From: Planctomycetota bacterium
GTDB lineage: Bacteria > Planctomycetota > UBA1135 > JACQFD01
Direction: 5' to 3'
Length of the DNA: 64,000 nucleotides
Assembly (NCBI GenBank): GCA_016792805.1
Contig: JAEUHX010000076.1
Span: 93,541-157,540, forward strand
Shown here: piece by piece, positions 57,309 to 64,000 of the stretch
Layout of the letters: every line of letters begins with the position of its first letter
Numbering within the stretch: the first letter of the stretch is position 1
The notes under the pieces: model-generated
Database searches by the model: none
Told to the model about the DNA's origin: nothing
Seen by the model: only the letters and a program-made list of their open reading frames with translations
Translations under genes and position numbers: made by a program

Positions 57309-57417
57309 GTGAGACCTCGAACGCAAACAGCACGCTGCGGGCGGAACCAGCGCGCAACGACGAAACGATACCGAATGCGCCGCACGCACGCGAGATGGTG
57401 AAACGGGATCTGGGATA

Positions 57418-57475
57418 GGCGCGAGGAGGACTTCGAAACGTCCTCCATGCGCCGACCGGTCTCAGCGCGCGTGCG
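57418..57475. repeat. Composite of two short repeat motifs
   Basis: GGAGGACTTCGAAACGTCCTCC at about 57424-57445 is an inverted repeat whose arms match the ends of the 52313 element. It is followed at once by TGCGCCGACCGGTCT and CAGCGCGCGTGCG, the flank of the hairpins at 22.8 kb. Two repeat families therefore meet here. Confidence 0.45.
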
Positions 57476-57511
57476 AGCGGGTTGGAGAATTCTTGAAGCC
57501 ACTCTTAGTAC

Positions 57512-57584
57512 GACTGTGTCACTCATTTCGGGCACTGCACCACATGTGGGCACAGATGGAGTGCCCGAAATGAGTGACACAGTC
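57512..57584. repeat. 25-bp perfect inverted repeat with a palindrome in its loop
   Basis: The left arm 57512-57536 and right arm 57560-57584 are exact reverse complements (GACTGTGTCACTCATTTCGG at the outer left). The 23-base loop contains CCACATGTGG, itself a perfect palindrome (57540-57549). The base composition (more A/T) differs from the surroundings. It begins 3 bases after the stop of the TrmJ-like gene, so it may end that transcript, but a 25-bp perfect stem is much longer than a normal terminator and is more like the core of a mobile element or the target of a structure-specific enzyme. Confidence 0.7.
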
Positions 57585-57587
57585 ACA

Positions 57588-58313
57588 TTAGGAAAGGCGC
57601 GAGCGGATGCGGGAGAGCAGGCCGCGCCAGAGCGCCGCATCGGCAGGTTCTTCGCAAGCGCGCTCCAGTTGCCTTCGGAGGCGCACGAGGATTCTTGAGG
57701 TCCGGTCGTGGGGAGTTCGCGGCGGCGGATAGCCGAGGAGGCTGACCAAAGATTCGAACTCTCGACGGAGCGATTCGAGCGCCTCCCGCGGAAGCGCAGA
57801 GGAGGTGCGCGCGGCGACCGACCGCCGCGCTCGCGGCTGCGCGGGGAAGGCGATAGTGAAGGTTACAAGAAGAACAGCCTGCGAGAGGTTATAGATCGGC
57901 CGTTCGCCGCTGGCTGGGAGCCGGAAGAGCCTCGAACATAGCATCGCCTCGTCGTCGCTCAGCCCGGACCGCTCATTGCCGAAGACAAGTGCCACGTTTC
58001 CTCGGCTCGCAACTGCGGCGAGCTCCCGAGCCGCGCTCGCATCAAAGAGCTCGAGCTTGGGCGCGAAGCGGCGCGGCCTCGCCGTGAAGCCGACCGCGTG
58101 TGTGCAGCCCTCGAGTGCCTGGGCGAGCGTCGCCGTATGGCGCGCGCAGTCCAGCACGTCGTCCGCATGCACCGCGGTCGCACGGGCGCGCTTCCCCGGC
58201 TTGCGCCTCCGCACAAGCCATAGATCCTTCAATCCACAGTTTTTGATCGCCCTCGCGACGGCTCCAATATTGGCATCGTCGCGAGGACCGCACAGCACGG
58301 TTCGGAAGCTCAC
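57588..58313 (-). CDS. TrmJ-like tRNA/rRNA 2'-O-methyltransferase (SpoU family)
   Basis: A SPOUT-class SAM-dependent methyltransferase of 241 aa that methylates a ribose, in TrmJ at tRNA position 32. Motif 1 is PRDDANIGAVARAIKNCGL (about 10-28, with the conserved NxGxxxRA), motif 2 is ALVFGNERSGLSDDEAMLC (about 107-125), and motif 3 is PIYNLSQAVLLVTF (about 139-152), the knot that binds SAM. A C-terminal extension (about 90 residues) is less conserved. It is flanked on both sides by paralogous HEAT-repeat genes, four bases from the downstream end of copy 2. The exact RNA target is not determined. Confidence 0.88.
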   Translation of the reverse strand: MSFRTVLCGPRDDANIGAVARAIKNCGLKDLWLVRRRKPGKRARATAVHADDVLDCARHTATLAQALEGCTHAVGFTARPRRFAPKLELFDASAARELAAVASRGNVALVFGNERSGLSDDEAMLCSRLFRLPASGERPIYNLSQAVLLVTFTIAFPAQPRARRSVAARTSSALPREALESLRREFESLVSLLGYPPPRTPHDRTSRILVRLRRQLERACEEPADAALWRGLLSRIRSRLS

Positions 58314-58317
58314 GCGC

Positions 58318-60561
58318 TCAGTAGGAACCCCACAGAAAATCGTTCACCGTTTCCGTCGTGGCCATATAGTTGAACTGAGCGGTAATATTCCCTTTCCAGG
58401 AGATAGCCGATCGGTCACAAATCTGGCCGATCGAAGTGGCGGCCGACGCGCGGCACGACGCGCTCCGAGTCTCGTCGCGGAGCACCTTGGCAAGCGCCGA
58501 GACTGCGCGGTAATCGCCCACATTGGCGAGCGCATCGACAACCCATTCTTGAGCTTGCGAGGCGCCCGATGACAGAGCCGTCAGATCGTCGAGCAGGTTC
58601 GACACGACCACCTTGGAGCGCAGGAGAGCGAGCCCCATGGCACAGTAGGACAGGAAGGTTGGCTGGCGCTTCGCCCCGCGCATTGCGCTGAACAGGGTCG
58701 TCGTCGTCGCGCCATCGCCGAGGAGGCCAAGGGCCACGGGGAGATAGGCGCGGAACTGCTCGTCACGCAGGGAATCCAGGAGACCCATGATCACAGGCGC
58801 CGACGGTGCATGTCGGCGCAGCCCGAGGGCCATCGCGAACCCCGAAACGTGCTCAGGATCGCGCAGCTCCTGGAGCTTCTCGAGAAGAATCCTGGAAGCA
58901 GAGTCCTGTTGCGGCTCCAGTGCGACTCCTCGCATTTGTTGCACGAATCCGGCGACCCCGAGTCCAAGGGCCGCCCAGGACCGGGCCGACACGCGGCCCC
59001 CTTTGAGAGAGGCGCGTTCGAGGAGAGTCCTTTCGATCTCATTTCCCGGCGCGAAGCTCCCGGCGATCTGTCCGAGGGAGATCCAGGCGAGGACGCCCGC
59101 TTCCGGGAACCGTGACATTTCCGCGTCGGCCATCACTTTGAGCAGTGAGGTCACTTCCGCTTCGAAGGGATCCTCCGCTTGGGCGAGCATTCCGAGGGCG
59201 ATGGCGAACCCCGCGCGCACGAGGCGTGGCGTCTTCACGGCCGAGTCCGAGAGAGTGCGCTGAATCTCCAGCCAGTAGCGCCCGCGCTCGGCCGCCGGGG
59301 CTTGCTGGAGCAGCCGAGCGATGGCCGGCGGCACATGGCCCGTGACCCACTCCTCCCGGTCGCGGTGGTCCTGGAAGTACTTCTGAAGGGCCAAGACCGC
59401 CCGCCGCTCGGGATCCGGGATCAGTGAGAGTGCAATAATGGTTGCGACACGCTGATCCTTCTGTGCATTCCAACGGTCTCCCGAAAGGAGCGGCGCGATG
59501 AGAATCTCCTGGATGCGCTTTTTGTAGTGGGGATTCGCCACTCGCAGCGCTGTGAGGCCTAGCCCGTAGGTGGCGAGAGTGCGCACGCGCCACGGCACCT
59601 CGGCCCGGCCGCCCACGATCTTGCGTCCATCCTCGGTGTCCTCGGAGAGCGCGCGCAGCGGAGCGACGGCGTCGAACTGCCCGAGGATTCCAAGGGCCAG
59701 CGCCGCAGTCTCGACAACGCGCCGGTCGCCCGAGGCAAGATGATTGAGGATCGCCGCCTGTGTTCGGGCCGGCTCGAGCCCGATGCGTCCGACGGCGCGC
59801 AACGCACAACAAATCGCAACACGATCTGTTTCCTTCTCCAAGCATTCGAAGAGCGCCGGCAGCGCCTTCTCTGTGATCTCCGCGTCGGTTGGGGCCATCG
59901 ACGACCGCGCGCTCTCTCCGGTGAGCAACTCGTCGCCCGTGCGCGCCGTCACGACGCCGTCGAACTGCCCCACGCGAGTTCGCAGGTCGAGGAACCTCTC
60001 CCAGTTGAACTCCCACCAATAGCGCCACGACTCCAGATTCGGTCCCATGTCCATGGGACCTGTCATCGGACCCATGCCGCGGGGGCCGGGCGTCGACGGC
60101 GGCGTTCCCGCGGGCGTGATCGGGCCGCCGCTGCGGCCGGGGCTCGCCGGGCCGCCAGGGGCAGGCGTCACCGGCCCGCTGTACTTCGGCCCCGGCGCCT
60201 TTGGGCCACCGCTCGGACCCGTTGGAACGCCATTTCCCGGGCCCGTAGGGACCCCGGGACCGCCGGGGGTCTCAGGGCCTGGAGGAGGTGGCGGCGGCGG
60301 CGGCGGAAATGCGCCGTGGGTGACGCGCAACCCCACAAAACTCTCCATAGCTCCATCGAGCCCTGTGGATTGCGCCATGGGCCGATTCGCCGAAGTTCCC
60401 AAGAACGCAAGGAGCAGCGCGGAGAGCGTGACGCTCCCATGCTCTCGATGGATTCGAGCCAGGCCTCGAGCTCGCGCACTGAAGCTCCCCAATTCTCGCC
60501 GCAGGCGGGCGACACTGGGAATACGGACTCGAAGCGAGGCAATGTGGTGGTCTCGAATCAT
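58318..60561 (-). CDS. Secreted HEAT-repeat protein with poly-Pro and Gly-Pro-rich linker (copy 2)
   Basis: A 747-aa protein from the ATG at 60561 (a TTG at 60597 is possible). The leader is long; the hydrophobic core LSALLLAFLGTSANRP lies near residue 50, so the true start may be further in. A run of nine prolines and then Gly/Pro-rich repeats (GPETPGGPGVPTGPGNG and on) precede NLESWRYWWEFNWERFLDLR and the HEAT-like repeat array (ICCALRAVGRIGLEPARTQA and VVETAALALGILGQFDAVAP). The C-terminus FNYMATTETVNDFLWGSY matches copy 1. Same origin as copy 1, duplicated around the methyltransferase gene; function unknown. Confidence 0.8.
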   Translation of the reverse strand: MIRDHHIASLRVRIPSVARLRRELGSFSARARGLARIHREHGSVTLSALLLAFLGTSANRPMAQSTGLDGAMESFVGLRVTHGAFPPPPPPPPPGPETPGGPGVPTGPGNGVPTGPSGGPKAPGPKYSGPVTPAPGGPASPGRSGGPITPAGTPPSTPGPRGMGPMTGPMDMGPNLESWRYWWEFNWERFLDLRTRVGQFDGVVTARTGDELLTGESARSSMAPTDAEITEKALPALFECLEKETDRVAICCALRAVGRIGLEPARTQAAILNHLASGDRRVVETAALALGILGQFDAVAPLRALSEDTEDGRKIVGGRAEVPWRVRTLATYGLGLTALRVANPHYKKRIQEILIAPLLSGDRWNAQKDQRVATIIALSLIPDPERRAVLALQKYFQDHRDREEWVTGHVPPAIARLLQQAPAAERGRYWLEIQRTLSDSAVKTPRLVRAGFAIALGMLAQAEDPFEAEVTSLLKVMADAEMSRFPEAGVLAWISLGQIAGSFAPGNEIERTLLERASLKGGRVSARSWAALGLGVAGFVQQMRGVALEPQQDSASRILLEKLQELRDPEHVSGFAMALGLRRHAPSAPVIMGLLDSLRDEQFRAYLPVALGLLGDGATTTTLFSAMRGAKRQPTFLSYCAMGLALLRSKVVVSNLLDDLTALSSGASQAQEWVVDALANVGDYRAVSALAKVLRDETRSASCRASAATSIGQICDRSAISWKGNITAQFNYMATTETVNDFLWGSY

Positions 60562-60755
60562 CGATGTCGACCCATACAGAACTGAGAAACGGCTCAAGGG
60601 CGGGCAGCGTTCTCCAGCTCAACTGCGCGAATGCGCACAGGGAGCTGAGCGACGCAGGGCCACCCCCAGGGGCACTTGCCTCTGAGGGCGCTCAGGATCC
60701 CGCGCCGCGCAGCAATAGCCACGCCCAGGTCGGAAGGTCGCAGGCTTTTCTGCCT

Positions 60756-62645
60756 CTAGCTGTCGACGTTCATGCTGAGCAGAAACTCAGCATTGGATCC
60801 CGTCTTTCGCATCTTCTCGACGAGAAGCTCCATCGCCTCCACCGGGTCGACGATGTCATTCATGAACCGGCGCAGCGTCCAGACCCGCTCGAGCTCATCC
60901 GCCGACAGCAACAGATCCTCCCGGCGCGTGCCGGAGGCGTTCACGTCCACGGCGGGGAAGATGCGCCGGTCGGCGAGGCGCCGGTCGAGCACGATCTCCA
61001 TGTTGCCGGTGCCCTTGAACTCCTCGAAGATCACTTCGTCCATGCGGGAGCCGGTGTCGACGAGGGCCGTTCCGAGAATGGTCAGCGAACCGCCCTCCTC
61101 AATGTTTCGTGCGGCCCCGAAGAATTGTTTCGGCTTCTGGAGCGCACCGGCGTCGATGCCTCCGGAGAGAATTTTACCACTATTGGGAGCTGTGGTGTTG
61201 TAGGCGCGTGCGAGGCGGGTGATGGAGTCGAGAAGGATGACGACATCGAGCCCGAACTCCACCATGCGCTTTGCCTTTTGAATCACCATTTGTGCAACCT
61301 GCACATGGCGCGACGCCGGCTCGTCGAAGGTAGACGCGATCACTTCGCCCTTGATGGAGCGCTCCATATCGGTCACCTCCTCGGGGCGCTCATCCACGAG
61401 CAGGACGATGAGGTGGCACTCGGGATTATTGGTGGTGATTCCCTGGGCAATTTTCTGGAGGAGGACCGTTTTTCCGGCGCGGGGCGGCGAAACGATCAGC
61501 CCGCGCTGCCCCTTGCCGATCGGGGCCACGAGGTCGAGGATGCGCGTCTCCAGCACGTCTCGCTCGGTTTCGAGCACGAGTCTTTTGTGGGGATAGAGCG
61601 GAGTCAGCTCTTCGAATGCGGGCTTGCCGACCAGCGCTTCAGGATCCACGCCGTTGACGCGATCGACGCGCGCGAGCGCAAGATACTTTTCGCTCTCGCG
61701 CGGCGGCCGGACGGAGGCGTGAATCATGTGCCCCGTTTTCAATCCATACTTCTTAATCGCAGCCTGAGAAACAAAGACATCGTCGGTGCCGGGCAGATAG
61801 TCGGCGTGCTGCGGGCGCAGGAATCCGAAACCCTCCGGGAGGATCTCGAGGCACCCTTCCACAAGCATGATGCCGTGCTTCTGCAGCCTCTTCCGCACGA
61901 TGGCGCCCACGACCGCTGTCTTCGCGGACGCATTCAGATCCTCGAGCCCTTCCTTCTCCGCAATTTGCAACAGATCGGGAAGCGCGGTGCGCTCGAGCTG
62001 TGTGATGGAGAGCGAGCCGTTCCGGATCAGAGACGCCGGGATCTCCTTGAGCGTAGGAAGCGGAGCCGGCTGCGCGGCTTCGAAAGCTGCAAATGTCGGG
62101 ACTGCGGGAGCCGGAGCCGCCGCGACCGAAGCGGGCCTCGCGCTCTCACGTCCGCGCAGCTCTTTGGTGACTTCTCGCGGCGTCGGCGCTGACGGCGTGG
62201 CGGGCGCATAGGGGGAGACAGCGGCGCTTTTCTTCGGTTTCTCCTCTGCTGCCGCGTCGTCGTCGGCAGCCGCTTTCCCGCGTGCCTTTCGTCCACGCTT
62301 TGGGGCCGGCTCCGCCTTGGCTTTCTTGCCCCGGCCACGTCCCTTCGCAGGCGCCTCTTCGGCCTCCTCCTCGGGCGCTTCGGCTTCTTCGGCCGCCGGC
62401 AGCGCGTCGAACCGCGACGGAGTTGGGACCGGCATTACCAGTTCGGGTGAGAAGGCCGTTGCGATCGCCGCCGACTCCTCCTCGTCTCGCGGCAGCCCCG
62501 AGTAGTCGATCGCCGGCTGAAGCGGATTGAACTCCTGGGCGCGAGGCCCGGCTGCGTGTCCGCCGCCTTGGTGCCGATGCCGGCCGCCTCCGCCGCCCGG
62601 TCCGCGATGACGGCGACCACGACGCGAGGAACGAGAACGACTCAT
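60756..62645 (-). CDS. rho: Transcription termination factor Rho with a long N-terminal extension
   Basis: An RNA-dependent ATPase/helicase that ends transcription (629 aa versus about 420 in E. coli). The first about 210 residues are low complexity: an Arg/Gly/His-rich start (RRGRRHRGPGGGGG) and then Ala/Glu/Lys/Pro-rich parts. The Rho N-terminal domain begins at LSITQLERTALPDLLQ (about 212), then the RNA-binding cold-shock-like LEILPEGFGFLRPQHADYLP (about 266-285), Walker A SPPRAGKTVLLQ (about 386-397), Walker B DVVILLDSITRLARAYN and EGGSLTILGTALVDTGS further on. AAAGGA precedes the ATG by nine bases. The extension could aid RNA binding or phase behaviour (inference). The preceding gene on the same strand is coaE. 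Confidence 0.96.
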   Translation of the reverse strand: MSRSRSSRRGRRHRGPGGGGGRHRHQGGGHAAGPRAQEFNPLQPAIDYSGLPRDEEESAAIATAFSPELVMPVPTPSRFDALPAAEEAEAPEEEAEEAPAKGRGRGKKAKAEPAPKRGRKARGKAAADDDAAAEEKPKKSAAVSPYAPATPSAPTPREVTKELRGRESARPASVAAAPAPAVPTFAAFEAAQPAPLPTLKEIPASLIRNGSLSITQLERTALPDLLQIAEKEGLEDLNASAKTAVVGAIVRKRLQKHGIMLVEGCLEILPEGFGFLRPQHADYLPGTDDVFVSQAAIKKYGLKTGHMIHASVRPPRESEKYLALARVDRVNGVDPEALVGKPAFEELTPLYPHKRLVLETERDVLETRILDLVAPIGKGQRGLIVSPPRAGKTVLLQKIAQGITTNNPECHLIVLLVDERPEEVTDMERSIKGEVIASTFDEPASRHVQVAQMVIQKAKRMVEFGLDVVILLDSITRLARAYNTTAPNSGKILSGGIDAGALQKPKQFFGAARNIEEGGSLTILGTALVDTGSRMDEVIFEEFKGTGNMEIVLDRRLADRRIFPAVDVNASGTRREDLLLSADELERVWTLRRFMNDIVDPVEAMELLVEKMRKTGSNAEFLLSMNVDS

Positions 62646-62754
62646 GGATATGTGTCCTTTGGAGAACTTACAGAAGAAAACGAGAGGACCGGGGAATTCT
62701 AAGATTCAGTGATATCTGATTAGTGACTTCTGACCGAGGTGCGGAGAGGCGCGG

Positions 62755-63456
62755 TCACGCCGAAGGCGCATCGCGCACGGGCGATGTCGCACGAGGCGAT
62801 GGCGAGCCGGCATCGCTGGAGCTTCCAGTCGGCACCAGTTCTCGAAGCCGCGCGCGCAGCTCAGAAATCACACCCTCGAGATCTCCGCGCTGGGCGCGGT
62901 TCTCGATGACGAAGTCGGCGCGCCGCCGCTTCTCTTCGAGGGAGCACTGCTGCGCTTCACGCCGATCGACCTCGGCTGCGCTCCATTGGCGTGTGGATCG
63001 AGCTCGCTCGGCGCGCTGCACAGCTTCGCTCTCCACGAATCCGATGCGATCGCAAAGTCGATCCAACCCGCTCTCCAGGAGGAGAGGCACATCGAGCACG
63101 ACGAGCCATGGACGACCTGTGCCGGAGGCTCGCTCTCGCGCGGAGCGCAGGCGGCGTTCGATCTCGGCCTGAACTCGCGGATGGAGGATCCCCTCGAGAG
63201 CTTTCAGTTTCTGCGCATCGGAGAAAACCACTCGGCCGACTGCCTCGCGATCGAAGGTTCCATCGGGTCTGCGGACGGGAGTTTCGAGGACCCGCTCCAT
63301 CTCGGCGAGCACTTCGGGGACCCCTTGCAGCTCCCGCACAATGGCATCGGCGTCGATCACCTCACCATCGGCGCCTGCCAACGCTCGGGCGCAGGTGCTC
63401 TTGCCGGAGGCGATGCCACCGGTGAGTCCGACGACGATGGGGGGCGCAATCGACAA
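62755..63456 (-). CDS. coaE: Dephospho-CoA kinase
   Basis: Final step of coenzyme A synthesis: phosphorylates the 3'-OH of dephospho-CoA (233 aa). The P-loop VVGLTGGIASGKSTCARAL is at residues 8-26, followed by VIDADAIVRELQ, the CoaE DADxI motif, then VFSDAQKLKALEGILHPRVQ (about 77-96) and WLVVLDVPLLLESGLDRLCD (about 117-136), all typical. The last about 25 residues are a Ser/Pro-rich tail. The start is a TTG with no strong ribosome-binding site, so the true start is less certain. It is upstream of rho on the same strand (109 bp gap), the order known in Chlamydiae. Confidence 0.93.
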   Translation of the reverse strand: MSIAPPIVVGLTGGIASGKSTCARALAGADGEVIDADAIVRELQGVPEVLAEMERVLETPVRRPDGTFDREAVGRVVFSDAQKLKALEGILHPRVQAEIERRLRSARERASGTGRPWLVVLDVPLLLESGLDRLCDRIGFVESEAVQRAERARSTRQWSAAEVDRREAQQCSLEEKRRRADFVIENRAQRGDLEGVISELRARLRELVPTGSSSDAGSPSPRATSPVRDAPSA

Positions 63457-64000
63457 TGTGTGGATTCCAGAACGAGGGAGCCGGCGGATGCGCGGCAGAG
63501 GGCAAACGTCTTCGGTACGAGATCCTCCTCGACCACTTTTCTACCGACCGCGGCTTCGCATCCCGGCTCGAGCGCCACGACGGGGACCGGGACGACCCGG
63601 CAAGACGTTGACGACAGGAGAGTAGAGGCACCGCCCGGCAGCCGCAAGGCTTGCGCGCACTGTGCGGCCTTCTCCGGCAGCCTCCCTCCCTTGACCACTT
63701 CCGGCAGATCCGATAGAAGCCTGCGCCTCTTTGTGTGCCCAACCGAGCCCGGGTACGCGTGACGTACATGGGCCCGGAAACGTTCGATCCGGAGCACTCA
63801 AGGCCGAGGCCCACAGTTCTTCGGGTCCCTACTTTGCGGACCCCAGCTCTACGGGCCTCCGCTGAACAGCTCTCCGCCCGTCGGATCTCCGCTCTTCGGG
63901 CCCACGCGGTTTCGTGAGAAGCTCCTCGGCTTCCCGCGGATCCGGCCTCGAATCACTTCCCGGTTACAAAACCCTCCTCCGAGCCTAACCCTCCCTGCTT
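63457..64000. other. Right end of the window, no recognisable gene
   Basis: A minus-strand open frame of 146 codons (63357-63797) overlaps the 5' end of coaE but has no family similarity and Cys/Ser/Pro-rich, low-confidence composition. Near 63827-63846 a GGGTCC/GGACCC hairpin occurs. In related bacteria polA often precedes coaE, but no PolA residues are visible here. I see no coding evidence that I would defend. Confidence 0.35.

Noticed and set aside
63357..63797. Minus-strand open frame of 146 codons upstream of coaE
   Set aside because: It overlaps the start of coaE in another frame, has no recognisable family and a composition typical of non-coding GC-rich sequence. PolA was considered because of synteny but no PolA motif is visible.
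1..64000. CRISPR array, rRNA operon, insertion sequence with transposase, replication origin
   Set aside because: I looked for regularly spaced repeats, rRNA signatures, transposase motifs and DnaA-box clusters and saw none; repeats present are dispersed inverted repeats, not arrays.

Overview
The window is a gene-dense, GC-rich (about two thirds G+C by eye) chromosomal segment of a Gram-negative-type bacterium, most likely a member of the Planctomycetota or a close PVC relative. The evidence is: (i) many secreted proteins and lipoproteins of unknown function; (ii) three large secreted FG-GAP/VCBS beta-propeller proteins sharing one C-terminal domain; (iii) an ECF sigma factor fused through a membrane helix to extracytoplasmic carboxypeptidase-regulatory-like repeats; (iv) secreted HEAT-repeat proteins with Gly-Pro-rich linkers; and (v) a coaE-rho gene pair, an order I recall from Chlamydiae and other PVC bacteria. 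The phylum call is an inference. No rRNA is present, and there is one tRNA.

Layout. 0-5.3 kb: the 3' part of speA (arginine decarboxylase), a small membrane protein, a catalase-peroxidase katG that appears to be exported, then a 1.2 kb stretch without a gene. 5.3-7.6 kb: an enoyl-CoA hydratase / acyl-CoA dehydrogenase operon. 7.7-22.7 kb: a long plus-strand run holding an active M16 zinc protease lipoprotein, two FG-GAP proteins, the ECF sigma fusion, a small [2Fe-2S] ferredoxin, an Old Yellow Enzyme-FN3 fusion, a lipoprotein and a kynureninase-like PLP enzyme. 22.7-25.5 kb: an island of palindromes, a TPR-like exported protein, a frameshifted FG-GAP gene relic and a MITE-like repeat. 25.5-35.6 kb: a secreted HELGH metalloprotease, an exported aminopeptidase P, a HEAGH metallopeptidase overlapping an ATP-grasp ligase, and a 1613-residue secreted glycosidase-like/esterase fusion. 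35.6-44.8 kb: the third FG-GAP protein, a YHS-domain protein, a pair of M16-like proteins that both lack the zinc motif, and exported or small unknowns. 44.8-48.4 kb: a minus-strand operon of a Tat-signal protein, two Hcp paralogues and a coiled-coil protein. 48.5-52.2 kb: trxB coupled to a secreted subtilisin, divergent from a peroxiredoxin. 52.3-55.3 kb: a repeat element, two small lipoproteins, tRNA-Arg and an orphan TssB-TssC sheath fusion. 55.3-63.5 kb: two paralogous HEAT-repeat proteins flanking a TrmJ-like methyltransferase, then rho and coaE.

Themes. The cell surface dominates: most unknowns carry signal peptides or lipoboxes. The most unusual content is an incomplete type VI-like set (Hcp pair plus a TssBC sheath fusion, with no TssM/VgrG/ClpV in view), the membrane-anchored sigma factor fusion, the shared C-terminal domain of the FG-GAP proteins, and a family of dispersed intergenic inverted-repeat elements. 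All gene starts are my choices from ribosome-binding sites, overlaps and signal peptides; nothing was searched against a database.
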